This document shows positions 1-8,462 of a stretch of 64,000 bases of DNA, one piece after another. The position numbers were made by a program, and so were the translations under genes. Source of the stretch: JABDMH01 sp965222645 (GTDB lineage Bacteria > Bacteroidota > Bacteroidia > Chitinophagales > Saprospiraceae); assembly GCA_965222645.1 (NCBI GenBank), contig OZ244968.1, positions 2,666,001-2,730,000 of the forward strand, in the 5' to 3' direction. The first letter of the stretch is position 1. Each line of letters starts with the position of its first letter. The notes under the pieces were generated by a model, which was not told the DNA's origin, made no database searches, and worked only from the letters and a program-made list of their open reading frames with translations.

Positions 1-1342
1 GGAGATCAGTATTGCTTACAACTAAATCAAGGATGTCTTTTCCCACAAATGCATTGAAATACGGTGTTATCAACCAGATGAGCGCTAATGCAGCTAGGGC
101 GCTTACGAGATTGATGAGGGCTGCCTCGACGAGAAATTGATCAATCAAGTGCTTCTTTCGTGCACCAACCACCTTGCGCAATCCAACCTCCTTTGCCCGG
201 TCTACGGCCCTGGCAGTAGAGAGATTGATATAATTTACCCAGGCGATGAATATGATAAATAGTGAAATAATATTTAGAAATTTTACTGCTTTGGCATTGC
301 TATGCAATTCAGGTTCAAAGGTAAAATCAGAGTGTAGGTGAATATTTTCAATGGGTTGGAGATTAAAGAATAGCTTAGTTTCCTCTCCCAAATATTTTCT
401 GGCAGCAGGTATTAGATTAGCCTCCAATTGTACTATATCGGTATGAGACGCTATATCCAGATAAGTATAGTAGTTAAATCCATTCCATCCATCGTTTTGA
501 ATTTGGTCTTTAATACTACTCAAAGACATTAGCATATCAAATTTGTAATGTGTGCTTTCTGGAATGTCTTCCAAAATCCCAGTGACACTAAAAGATCGAT
601 CAAATCTGCTGACGATCCTCAAGTCCTGACCGAGAGCATCTCTACTACCAAAATATTTCTCTGCTTGTGATTCCGTAAGAATGATCGAATTGGGCTCATT
701 GAGGGCAGTTGCTGGATCTCCATTGAGAAGTTGATAATTAAATATTTTGAAGAAATTCGAATCGGCTGCAATGCAACCCTTTTCTTCAATGATCTGATCA
801 CCTTTGCGCATTACCAATGGAGAAAACTTGTACGTAGTGGTATACTGTAGCACTTCAGCAAATTCATCTGTTATCACTTTACCCGACGGAGCAAATGACA
901 TTGCATCCCTTACCTGGATTTGGTCATTAATGATATTATCAGTGGTAAGTCGGACAATTCTCTTGTCAACAATATGTTGCTGATCGTAACTGTTTTCGAA
1001 TGTCGTGTACTGATTAATAAGGAGAAATGCCGCCAATCCCAATCCCAATCCAAAGACATGGATGGCAGTAGTTGATTTGTTCTTACGTAGATTTCTAGAT
1101 CCAATTTTCAAGTAATTTTTTAACATGTCAAATATAAAATGTGGGTAAAAAGTCATAGGCCTGACAATGCCAGGACGAAATAAACTCAAAATCTGTAGTG
1201 TATACTTGATTCCTGCCTTTAAAGGACTCTTCTGATAATTTTCACTATAATGTTCCTCTAAGTCACCGGAAATATCCTCAAGGTACTCTGGACGACAAAA
1301 CCAGGTAAGAAGTTGCAACGATCTTTTCTTAATCCAGGACAT
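1..1342 (-). CDS. FtsX/MacB-type ABC transporter permease (3' end outside window)
   Basis: The reading frame opens with ATG at 1342 and stays open to the window edge, so the C-terminus is missing. The first ~70 residues form a soluble segment (MSWIKKRSLQLL..., then a CRPEYLEDISGDLEEHY-type stretch), as in permeases that carry a 'permease prefix' domain. A first membrane segment follows (FGLGLGLAAFLLINQY), then a MacB-like periplasmic region containing YFGSRDALGQ and VTGILEDIP. The FtsX core begins around NIISLFIIFIAWVNYINLSTA and continues with RAKEVGLRKVVGA. Members of this family form the membrane part of export or mechanotransmission ABC complexes; the substrate cannot be told from sequence. 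The padR gene ends 3 bases upstream, so the two are almost certainly cotranscribed and PadR probably controls this transporter. No ATPase gene is visible inside the window. Confidence 0.88.
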   Translation of the reverse strand, partial: MSWIKKRSLQLLTWFCRPEYLEDISGDLEEHYSENYQKSPLKAGIKYTLQILSLFRPGIVRPMTFYPHFIFDMLKNYLKIGSRNLRKNKSTTAIHVFGLGLGLAAFLLINQYTTFENSYDQQHIVDKRIVRLTTDNIINDQIQVRDAMSFAPSGKVITDEFAEVLQYTTTYKFSPLVMRKGDQIIEEKGCIAADSNFFKIFNYQLLNGDPATALNEPNSIILTESQAEKYFGSRDALGQDLRIVSRFDRSFSVTGILEDIPESTHYKFDMLMSLSSIKDQIQNDGWNGFNYYTYLDIASHTDIVQLEANLIPAARKYLGEETKLFFNLQPIENIHLHSDFTFEPELHSNAKAVKFLNIISLFIIFIAWVNYINLSTARAVDRAKEVGLRKVVGARKKHLIDQFLVEAALINLVSALAALALIWLITPYFNAFVGKDILDLVVSNTDL

Positions 1343-1345
1343 CTG

Positions 1346-1678
1346 TTAAAAATCAAGCGCTATATCAGGTATGTCATTCCACAATTGCTTACGTGTTTCT
1401 CTAGTTTCTTGAAGTACTTTTTTCCCAAATGCAGTGATGTAGAAAAAGCACTTTCGGCGACCTCCTCGTTGAGCAGTTGCATCCCCTAGCTCCGACCGAA
1501 GAAATCCTTTCTTTTCCAAGCGTCGCAAGGCAGACTGCAAAGCTCCCACACTAATGCCTCGATTGAGTCGTCCCTCTAGTTCACGTTTGATAGACACACC
1601 ATAGGCCTCAGGAAAAAGTACACCAACTGCAAGCATGACAACCTCCTCAAATTCTCCTAAACCATATCTTCTCCTCAT
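1346..1678 (-). CDS. PadR-family transcriptional regulator
   Basis: This 110-residue protein has the compact winged helix of the PadR family. Its N-terminus (GLGEFEEVVMLAVGVL) matches the first helix, the segment around residues 40-58 (ISVGALQSALRRLEKKGFL) is the recognition helix leading into the wing, and GGRRKCFFYITAFGKKVL is the wing strand plus the start of the C-terminal helix. PadR proteins are usually repressors that respond to small molecules or stress. The stop codon lies 3 bases before the start of the permease gene, a pairing common in Bacteroidota where PadR sits directly in front of a MacB/FtsX-type permease. The likely target is its own operon. The ligand is unknown. Confidence 0.9.
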   Translation of the reverse strand: MRRRYGLGEFEEVVMLAVGVLFPEAYGVSIKRELEGRLNRGISVGALQSALRRLEKKGFLRSELGDATAQRGGRRKCFFYITAFGKKVLQETRETRKQLWNDIPDIALDF

Positions 1679-1797
1679 TTAATTCCTAATTGTAGTATTG
1701 CTAAGGTAAGGAACAATCTAAATTTCAATGCACTTTTTCTCTACCTCTTAACCACACAATAAATCATCATTTACAAAATGAAATATGGGCATAATGT

Positions 1798-1805
1798 TAG
1801 TTTTG
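1798..1805 (+). promoter_or_regulatory. Bacteroidota -7 box (TAGTTTTG) of tRNA-Leu
   Basis: The octamer matches the TAnnTTTG consensus exactly and ends 7 bases before the mature 5' end of the tRNA, the spacing expected for a start site just upstream of it. No convincing -33 TTTG element was seen. Inference only. Confidence 0.5.
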
Positions 1806-1812
1806 CAACACT

Positions 1813-1896
1813 GCCGCAGTGGTGGAATTGGTAGACACGCACGTTTCAGGGGCGTGTGTCTTTACGGACGTGCGAGTTCGAGTCTCGCCTGCGGCA
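1813..1896 (+). tRNA. tRNA-Leu (anticodon CAG)
   Basis: A complete class II tRNA of 84 bases can be folded by eye. The acceptor stem is GCCGCAG (1813-1819) pairing with CTGCGGC (1889-1895), followed by discriminator A at 1896. The D arm contains GGTGGAATTGGTAGACAC. The anticodon stem CACGT/GCGTG encloses the loop TTCAGGG with anticodon CAG at 1847-1849. The variable arm is long (TGTCTTTACGGACGT) and the T arm carries TTCGAGT between GCGAG and CTCGC. The CCA end is not encoded. The molecule decodes CUG. The converging BNR-protein gene stops only 3 bases downstream, so there is almost no room for a separate terminator. Confidence 0.96.
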
Positions 1897-1899
1897 CAA

Positions 1900-3759
1900 T
1901 CATTTGACAAGCATTTTTATCCCCCTTCCATTCCTCGTCGTGACAGACACCAGATAAAACCCCGGCGGCAGGTTAGACATGTTCCAATCGACCTGATGAG
2001 CATAAAATACTTTTGTCAATACAGAAATCCCGCGCGAATCGTAAACCTGGACGATGGCTTCATCTGTACCTCTCTGCTGATCCATTACGAGTTGTACCCG
2101 GTCAGTTGCTGGATTGGGGAATATCCTAAAGTCCAGAGGTGATACGTCGAGGACATTTACCGATTCTGCATCTGGGATCAAATGTACCGGTACACCCGTG
2201 TAAGTGATAAAATTATCTGCCAGGGGATCTGATTCATCTGCCACTCTGTAGCCTGGGAAAAAATCCTGCTGATATACTAAATGCAAGGTGTCTTGCACAT
2301 AGCCGTGAGCCGAAGGGAAGACCGCTTCAATGAATTCGTAAACTTCCGGATCGGACAACTCCGGATTGATGATATCGTATGGGGGCCCCCAGCTCTCCCC
2401 ACCGTCAAGTGACTTAACGGTCAGAAGGTGCCGGTAATGCTGCGCATCCAGCTCATTAAAAAAAGCTTCCGTCGGTGATGGATAGACAATATATACGCCA
2501 TCATTTTCATCTACGGCGATCGAGGGCTGAGAGTTTAAAGTGCCATTGCCATATCTGGGGATCTGGTTGACTTGTATATCTATGGTATCATTGCCATCAT
2601 AGTCTAGCAAGGCGGCAACTGTGACCGGGGTCAGCATCGATTCATTCCAATAGCTCACCCCAGACAAAGAGGGATAAAAACTTGTCGACGTATCAGTGCT
2701 GTCGTTATCGAGTACATATGAGTCGGCGTAAGTCAGATGCACCAGACCGCCATTGCCCATAACCGCCGCCCCTGAGCCATCTGTGGTATAGATCGCCAAC
2801 GAGTCTGGTGCAAAAGGATCTGCAGGAATGTCTTCGACACTATAGAGGTCATCCACTTTGTACTTGTCAAGAGGAAAATCCAGGACTACCGTCTTCTCCC
2901 AGTTTTGTCCGTTGTCAAATGATTTATACAGGGCTAAATCTCCCCAAACACCGAATACCACTACTGCAACGTCATTGCCCCTGGACACAATAGTATAGGT
3001 ATCGCCACCAATCTCCGAATATACGGTACTATCCAATCCAGGAATAACATGATCCACGACATCCCAGCTTTGACCACCATCTGAAGAACGGTAATACAAT
3101 AAGTGCCCACTCATACCCAAATACAGAGAACCTCCCAGGTCTCCAGCAGGTGTGGTGAGAGCCACCATATGTATGGTCTGACCGTCCGGACCTCCTGCAG
3201 CGGAACGAGGCCAAAGTACACCTCCCGGCACGTTGGTGGGAATCGGAGATTCAGTCCATGATTGGCCCCCGGCAGGTCGCTTCAAAGACAATAATTGGTC
3301 TCCTGATGTGTGTGCAACAAGATGCAGTGAACCATCACCCAACATGGCAAGGCTGGGCCAACCCGTCCTCTCCGACTCCAACCTGGCCGTTGGCATCTCT
3401 TTCCACGTACCATTGACATATTCATTAAAGCCTGTACCCCGGTCCGGGTAAGTATCCTCAAAAGACTGTGAATAAATCCATACCGCTGCTTTGTAATTGC
3501 CCTCACCAATGACAATCCTGTTTTGCATGGAGGAATTTGTCTGAATATCATAGAGGGTTGATCCCAGGGCTACCTCCTGATTGAGAAAATTTGCTGACAG
3601 CGGAACGTCACTCCGTTTGGATGAAGACTCATAATCAAATGGTAAAGACCTCATTTTCTCGGCCACCATCTGGTCCCTTCCCAGTCGATGCACCTCTTGA
3701 GAGAATGCCATTCCGGTGGAGAGAATGACAAAAAGGGCTACTGTGATCGCTTTGTACAT
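1900..3759 (-). CDS. Secreted BNR/sialidase-repeat protein with T9SS type A sorting domain
   Basis: The start chosen here (ATG at 3759, 619 residues) gives a clean signal peptide, MYKAITVALFVILSTGMAFSQ; an in-frame start 14 codons upstream would add a charged extension. The body contains several Asp-box (BNR) motifs: SSDGGQSWDVV, SFDNGQNWEKT and SLDGGESWGPP, which mark a sialidase-like beta-propeller. Asp-boxes are structural, and no sialidase catalytic arginine triad could be confirmed, so enzymatic activity is not claimed. The last ~75 residues are a typical type A T9SS sorting domain, starting with FRIFPNPATDRVQLVM and ending in LPPGFYLVSVTTRNG and a basic tail. The protein is probably exported and anchored to the cell surface. 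The gene stands alone and converges on tRNA-Leu. Confidence 0.85.
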   Translation of the reverse strand: MYKAITVALFVILSTGMAFSQEVHRLGRDQMVAEKMRSLPFDYESSSKRSDVPLSANFLNQEVALGSTLYDIQTNSSMQNRIVIGEGNYKAAVWIYSQSFEDTYPDRGTGFNEYVNGTWKEMPTARLESERTGWPSLAMLGDGSLHLVAHTSGDQLLSLKRPAGGQSWTESPIPTNVPGGVLWPRSAAGGPDGQTIHMVALTTPAGDLGGSLYLGMSGHLLYYRSSDGGQSWDVVDHVIPGLDSTVYSEIGGDTYTIVSRGNDVAVVVFGVWGDLALYKSFDNGQNWEKTVVLDFPLDKYKVDDLYSVEDIPADPFAPDSLAIYTTDGSGAAVMGNGGLVHLTYADSYVLDNDSTDTSTSFYPSLSGVSYWNESMLTPVTVAALLDYDGNDTIDIQVNQIPRYGNGTLNSQPSIAVDENDGVYIVYPSPTEAFFNELDAQHYRHLLTVKSLDGGESWGPPYDIINPELSDPEVYEFIEAVFPSAHGYVQDTLHLVYQQDFFPGYRVADESDPLADNFITYTGVPVHLIPDAESVNVLDVSPLDFRIFPNPATDRVQLVMDQQRGTDEAIVQVYDSRGISVLTKVFYAHQVDWNMSNLPPGFYLVSVTTRNGRGIKMLVK

Positions 3760-3976
3760 ATAATTATACTTATCTATAAACAACAATGAAGATATCAACA
3801 AATCTCAAAGCTCAATGCATTGGTGATGGAGAACGAGGTCGATCCACTCTTTGCAAGTGACAAAAAAAGCAAAGACCGAGATCCTACTCTCTTCCTGATC
3901 AGGGGGCAAATGCCCGAAGTGTGATCGTAGACCTTTTCGTACTTTGCATGCAGATTTATTTTCAGATCATTTTCAT

Positions 3977-4507
3977 ATGAATATTCTAATCTTAAAAGCA
4001 ATCCACATTATAGCCTTTGTAGTTTGGTTTTCCGGCCTGTATTACTTGCTCCGGATAATTGTACAACACGCCGAGACCAATCAATCGGGTGAAGGAGAAG
4101 TACTGGGCAAACACTATTCGTCGATTGAAAAAAGACTGTTGAAAAACGTGATCAGACCGGCGATGCTCATCACTTTTATCGCAGGCATAGCAATGTTGGT
4201 CCTTCACTCAGAGTATCTGAAAAACGGATGGATGCACGTCAAGCTTTTGCTGGTTTTTCTTTTGGCGGGCTTTACCGAATCGCATGGCAAGGTGGTAAAA
4301 AAGTTGTCTCAAGGGATCGCCCCTTCTGCAAAAAATCTTAGGATGCGCAGTGAGATACCTACGATCTTTCTGGTGGCCATTGTTCTACTCGCGGTGCTCC
4401 GCAATGCAGTATCCATGGGATTATTGATGGGTATCGTATTTGGATCTGTATTGTTATTGGCTATCGTGTACTATCTAATGGCAGGATCTTTAAAACAAAA
4501 ACCCTAG
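3977..4507 (+). CDS. hemJ: HemJ-type protoporphyrinogen oxidase (UPF0093/CopD-like)
   Basis: The product is 176 residues from ATG 3977. HemJ oxidises protoporphyrinogen IX to protoporphyrin IX in haem synthesis and sits in the inner membrane. The sequence shows four or five hydrophobic helices. Family hallmarks are the first helix KAIHIIAFVVWFSGLYYL with its conserved histidine, the motif IEKRLLKNVIRPAM, the segment GWMHVKLLLVFLLAG with the conserved lysine, and RMRSEIPTIFLVAIVLLAVL near the C-terminus. The upstream ATG at 3944 would add 11 polar residues before the first helix and is less likely. No other haem genes are in the window, and the next gene starts 59 bases downstream. Confidence 0.8.
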   Translation: MNILILKAIHIIAFVVWFSGLYYLLRIIVQHAETNQSGEGEVLGKHYSSIEKRLLKNVIRPAMLITFIAGIAMLVLHSEYLKNGWMHVKLLLVFLLAGFTESHGKVVKKLSQGIAPSAKNLRMRSEIPTIFLVAIVLLAVLRNAVSMGLLMGIVFGSVLLLAIVYYLMAGSLKQKP

Positions 4508-4566
4508 CAAGAAGCGTTTAATCCTTGCCGATTAAGCGGTCCTAAAATTTAATTGCACAGTAAACG

Positions 4567-6591
4567 ATGCAGTTTATATACCCACTTTTTTTAACTGCTC
4601 TGGCCGCCCTGGCCATACCGATTATCATTCATCTCTTTTATTTTAGGAGGTATAAGAAGGTTTTGTTTACCAATGTTCGCTTTCTAAAAGAGGTAAAAGA
4701 AGAATCCAGCATACGATCCCGGCTCAAAAATCTGCTCACGTTGTTATGCAGATTATTGGCGGTACTCTTTCTGGTGCTTGGTTTTGCCCAACCATTCATC
4801 AACAAAGATGATGAAATCAAGAAGGGCCGGAAATCTATCAGCTTGTTTATCGACAATTCATTCAGCATGGCTTCTCTCAGCCAGGATGCTCCATTGCTTG
4901 ATGAGGCCAAACAAAAGGCCACTGAAATAATCCGCGCGTATGATCACGAAGACCAATTTCAAATCATCTCCCATGATATGACGGCAAGGCAGCAGAGAAT
5001 GGTGGGGAGGGACCAGGCCATTGCGCTGACAGAAGAAATCGATCTTACTCCGGAGGTCATCCCCCTGTCGAAAATTATATTGAGGCAAAAGCAATTGCTG
5101 GATGACACTGATAATCCAAATAAGATCCTGTACTACCTAACCGATTTTCAAAAAAATATTACGGATTTAGATCTGTCAGATACTTCTTATTACTACAACC
5201 TGATACCAATGCAGGCTGTGATCGAGCAAAATGTAAGCATCGATTCAGCCTGGTTTGAGGCACCCGTACAGATGCTCAATAAACCAAATATGCTCCTCGT
5301 AAAGGTCAAGAACTGGTCTGATCAAAAAGTGGAGAATGTACAATTGAGTATGAGGATGGAAGGCCAGGTAAAACCAGTGGGATCCCTGGACATTGAAGCG
5401 GGATCACATTTCATCGACACCGTATTTATTAATGTGATGCAGCCAGGTATCAAACAGGTGGAGCTAAAAATTACAGACTTTCCCATTCAGTTTGATGATA
5501 CATACTATTTGTCATTTGAAGTAAAACAACAGATAGAGACCTTGGTCATAAATCAGGATGTGCCGAATAAATACATCGATGCTGCTCTAGGCAGCGAAAC
5601 TTTTTTTACAAACAGCTCCCGGAACATCTCCAATCTTGACTATTCGTCTTTTAATCGATATCAGCTAATCTTACTCAATGAACTGTATTCGATCAGCAGC
5701 GGTCTTTCTGCTGCCCTTCGAAATTATCTGGAAGAGGGAGGAAATGTTGTCGTATTCCCGGCAAAAAATACCATACTCGATGATTACAATTTATTTCTAT
5801 TGTCTTTAAAAGCTCCTCAGTTGACCTCTTTCGATACTGCGACAAGAGTTGTTAATTTTTACAATTCAGATGAATTTATTTTTAGGGATGTTTTCGAACA
5901 GACTAGAGGTAATCTACGCCTGCCTACAACTGCCGGCAATTTTAAGATCACCAATGTAAGAGGCAGATCCGAGACCTTACTGAGGTATCGCGATGGCGAT
6001 ATATATATGGTAAAATTTCCATCTGGTGATGGTCATATCTATCTGTGCAGTTCTCCGCTGGATCTGGCCTATAATAACCTGGTAACACAAGCAGAGGTTT
6101 TTATCCCGATGTTGTATAAAATGGCATTGTCTACCTCGAGGAATAGACAGATTGCATATACTATAGGTGAAGATCAATTTGTGGAAATGGAAAACGAATC
6201 TTCGAGTGCCGAAATGATTTACAGGGTGACAGGACCCAGTACTTTCATTCCCAGCCAACAGAGTAGGGGTAAGAAGATGATTTTGGGTTTACATGATCAG
6301 ATACGAGAGGCTGGATTCTACGATGTTTATTTGAGTGAAGATCATATACTCAATACTTTTGCATTCAACAGCAATCGATTAGAAAGCGATCCTTCGTGTT
6401 TCAGCGAAGCCGAATTGAGGACGGAATATTCGGAAAATGCATCGATAATAGAGCGGACAAATCAGGCCAATCTTAACCAGTATATTAGGGAGAAGGATCA
6501 GGGGATACTTCTGTGGAAACACTGCCTGACTTTAGCTCTTATTTTTTTAGCTTTGGAGACATTGATCATTAGGTTTTGGTCGGTGCGTTAA
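4567..6591 (+). CDS. BatA-type N-terminal membrane domain protein with vWA-like region
   Basis: This 674-residue protein begins with the BatA double-membrane domain: MQFIYPLFLTALAALAIPIIIHLF, a short basic loop (FYFRRYKKVLFTNVRFLKEV), and a second helix around residues 58-75. A von Willebrand A-like region follows, opening with KSISLFIDNSFSMAS; the D-x-S-x-S metal-binding motif is present as DNSFS. The middle is a large extracytoplasmic beta-rich region with a GATase-like stretch (LRNYLEEGGNVVVFPA). A final helix near residues 650-670 (WKHCLTLALIFLALETLII) anchors the C-terminus. Such proteins are common in Bacteroidota next to pyrC-like and DUF4199 genes, as here; their role is not established. 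The dihydroorotase-like gene starts 17 bases downstream, suggesting an operon. Confidence 0.82.
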   Translation: MQFIYPLFLTALAALAIPIIIHLFYFRRYKKVLFTNVRFLKEVKEESSIRSRLKNLLTLLCRLLAVLFLVLGFAQPFINKDDEIKKGRKSISLFIDNSFSMASLSQDAPLLDEAKQKATEIIRAYDHEDQFQIISHDMTARQQRMVGRDQAIALTEEIDLTPEVIPLSKIILRQKQLLDDTDNPNKILYYLTDFQKNITDLDLSDTSYYYNLIPMQAVIEQNVSIDSAWFEAPVQMLNKPNMLLVKVKNWSDQKVENVQLSMRMEGQVKPVGSLDIEAGSHFIDTVFINVMQPGIKQVELKITDFPIQFDDTYYLSFEVKQQIETLVINQDVPNKYIDAALGSETFFTNSSRNISNLDYSSFNRYQLILLNELYSISSGLSAALRNYLEEGGNVVVFPAKNTILDDYNLFLLSLKAPQLTSFDTATRVVNFYNSDEFIFRDVFEQTRGNLRLPTTAGNFKITNVRGRSETLLRYRDGDIYMVKFPSGDGHIYLCSSPLDLAYNNLVTQAEVFIPMLYKMALSTSRNRQIAYTIGEDQFVEMENESSSAEMIYRVTGPSTFIPSQQSRGKKMILGLHDQIREAGFYDVYLSEDHILNTFAFNSNRLESDPSCFSEAELRTEYSENASIIERTNQANLNQYIREKDQGILLWKHCLTLALIFLALETLIIRFWSVR

Positions 6592-6608
6592 AAAAGATCA
6601 GCTAGACG

Positions 6609-7874
6609 ATGCAGATACTGCTGAAGCAGGTAAAAATAATAGATCCAACCTCCTCTCACCACAATCAAGTCAAGGATATTTTCATCAAGAATGGAAAGAT
6701 AGTAGCTATCCGGAATACGATCTCCAAAGACGTGAACACAGTCGCTGTCGATGGTGCACATGTATCTCCCGGATGGATGGATGTGGGGGCTTTTGTTGGA
6801 GATCCGGGGATGGAGTACATTGAGTCCCTGGAGTCTATTTCTGATGCTGCCTCGGCAGGAGGATACACGGCACTGGTAGTCTTGCCCAATACAAATCCGG
6901 CAATTGACTCAAAATCACAGGTGGAGTACATCATCAAAAACAGTCGATCACTGATCACCTCCATCATGCCTTTAGGAGCGATCACAAGAGATTGTGCAGG
7001 TCAGGAGCTGGCGGAACACATCGATATGCATCATGCGGGTGCAGTGGCGTTTACGGATGGTAAAAATCCGGTTCAGAATCCAGGGATCATGCGGCGTGCC
7101 CTGGATTATGTGAAATCCTTCAGTGGTTTGGTAATCAATCATCCTTACCAGGAGGGAATAAGTCCCGAGGGTCTGATCGATGAAGGGCCGACCAGTGTTA
7201 TGTTGGGACTACAGGGTATCCCTGCGGTGAGCGAAGTAATCATGGTAAAGCGCGATTTGGAGTTATTAAAATACACCGGATCCAGATTACATGTTCTCAA
7301 TGTCAGTACAAGTGAAAGCCTGAGTGAGATTGCCGCTGCCAAAGCCGCAGGACAAAGAGTCACTTGCTCCGTACCGGCCATCAATCTGGCAGCAACGTCA
7401 TCAGAAATTGGTCATTTTGATGTCAACTACAAGGTACTTCCTCCACTTCGATCAGATGAAACAAGACAGACTCTAATAGCTGCAGTGCGCGATGGTACGA
7501 TCGATTTTATTACGTCAAATCACCGGCCTGTAAATGTGGAAAACAAGGATCTGGAATTTGCTTACTCAGACTTTGGGATCAGTGCATTACAGTCGAATTA
7601 CAGCTGCCTCACCAAAGCATTGGGTCGCCACAGAAGTCAGACAATCGTCGTCGAGCAACTTTCCATCAACAGCAGGAAAATCCTGGGTATCCCTGTCCCC
7701 ACCATTGAGCGAAACAGGGAAGCCGATATGACTATATTCCACCCGGGCCTGAATACCGAGTACACACTTCGGAATTTCTACTCTCTTTCGAAAAATAATC
7801 CCTTCCTTGAAACGGAACTACCGGGACACGTCATTGGTATTGTAAACAAAGGGAAACTCAAGCTTGCGAATTGA
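6609..7874 (+). CDS. Dihydroorotase-like amidohydrolase, probably catalytically inactive
   Basis: The 421-residue protein has the amidohydrolase fold of dihydroorotase throughout, including the N-terminal beta-sandwich (IFIKNGKIVAIRNT), VVLPNTNPAIDSKSQVEYI, LHVLNVSTSESL and the C-terminal ADMTIFHPGLNTEY. The usual metal-binding HxH after the first strand is absent: the segment reads SPGWMDVGAFVGDPGMEYIE where active enzymes have a D-x-H-x-H-x-R-type sequence. The later Asp of the TSDH-type motif is Asn (ITSNHRPV). Active dihydroorotase makes dihydroorotate in pyrimidine synthesis. Zinc-ligand-free homologues are widespread in Bacteroidota, and aspartate transcarbamoylase-associated pseudo-dihydroorotases are known in other bacteria. 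A structural or altered catalytic role is therefore more likely than classical PyrC activity. Confidence 0.85.
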   Translation: MQILLKQVKIIDPTSSHHNQVKDIFIKNGKIVAIRNTISKDVNTVAVDGAHVSPGWMDVGAFVGDPGMEYIESLESISDAASAGGYTALVVLPNTNPAIDSKSQVEYIIKNSRSLITSIMPLGAITRDCAGQELAEHIDMHHAGAVAFTDGKNPVQNPGIMRRALDYVKSFSGLVINHPYQEGISPEGLIDEGPTSVMLGLQGIPAVSEVIMVKRDLELLKYTGSRLHVLNVSTSESLSEIAAAKAAGQRVTCSVPAINLAATSSEIGHFDVNYKVLPPLRSDETRQTLIAAVRDGTIDFITSNHRPVNVENKDLEFAYSDFGISALQSNYSCLTKALGRHRSQTIVVEQLSINSRKILGIPVPTIERNREADMTIFHPGLNTEYTLRNFYSLSKNNPFLETELPGHVIGIVNKGKLKLAN

Positions 7875-7931
7875 AGTGCAAAAAATCCTACCTTTACATC
7901 ATAAAAATTCATTATACCTTAACGCGTAATT

Positions 7932-8450
7932 ATGTGGTCTTTAGAAAATCCTTCTATCCGGAATGGGATCTTAGCAGGAATGATTTCTGCAGGAATTCTT
8001 TTCATGCTCTATTTAATCAAAGCCTCCTGGGTCTTTAGTCCAATCTCATTTATTACCACTGTTGTATTTATCTTTTTGATGGTACAATCCGTCAAAGCTG
8101 AAAAGTCAGTACGTGAATTTACTTCCTTTAGTGATGCGCTAAAGCCTGCCTTTTTGACTTATGTGGTAGGTCACTTCCTATATATCATTGCTTATTTTGT
8201 ACTTCTCAATTTCGTTGCTCCGGATCTCGCCGATATGCAGAGGGAAATTGCCGAAAAAGCAATCGAAAAAATGGGAGGTCTTATGGGTGAAGAAGCTATG
8301 GAAGCTGCTATTGAACGCCTGGAAACAGAAAGTTTTGATTTTACATTTGGCAAGGCGCTGATGAGTTTTGGATGGGGGCTGATTTTTCCGGGATTTATTA
8401 TTGCGGCAATTATTGCTGCTGTAATGAAAGACAAACGCTCCGTGGCATAA
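7932..8450 (+). CDS. DUF4199-family integral membrane protein
   Basis: This 172-residue protein has four predicted membrane helices: residues ~11-28 (ILAGMISAGILFMLYLI), ~32-50 (WVFSPISFITTVVFIFLMV), ~72-95 (AFLTYVVGHFLYIIAYFVLL) and ~145-165 (SFGWGLIFPGFIIAAIIAAVM). A charged, amphipathic segment rich in E, M and A lies between helices 3 and 4. This layout, and the position directly before a GT2 glycosyltransferase, are typical of DUF4199 in Bacteroidota. The function is unknown; an accessory role for the glycosyltransferase is possible from context alone. A near-consensus -7 box (TACCTTTA, 7889-7896) lies in the 57-base gap upstream and might give the gene its own start site. Confidence 0.8.
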   Translation: MWSLENPSIRNGILAGMISAGILFMLYLIKASWVFSPISFITTVVFIFLMVQSVKAEKSVREFTSFSDALKPAFLTYVVGHFLYIIAYFVLLNFVAPDLADMQREIAEKAIEKMGGLMGEEAMEAAIERLETESFDFTFGKALMSFGWGLIFPGFIIAAIIAAVMKDKRSVA

Positions 8451-8462
8451 TATAATCCTCAA

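Noticed and set aside
1819..2142. 107-codon open frame on the plus strand starting inside the tRNA
   Set aside because: It is the readable complement of tRNA-Leu and the BNR gene end; no family resemblance.
1900..3759. True sialidase
   Set aside because: Only structural Asp-boxes are visible; the catalytic Arg triad and Tyr/Glu pair could not be confirmed.
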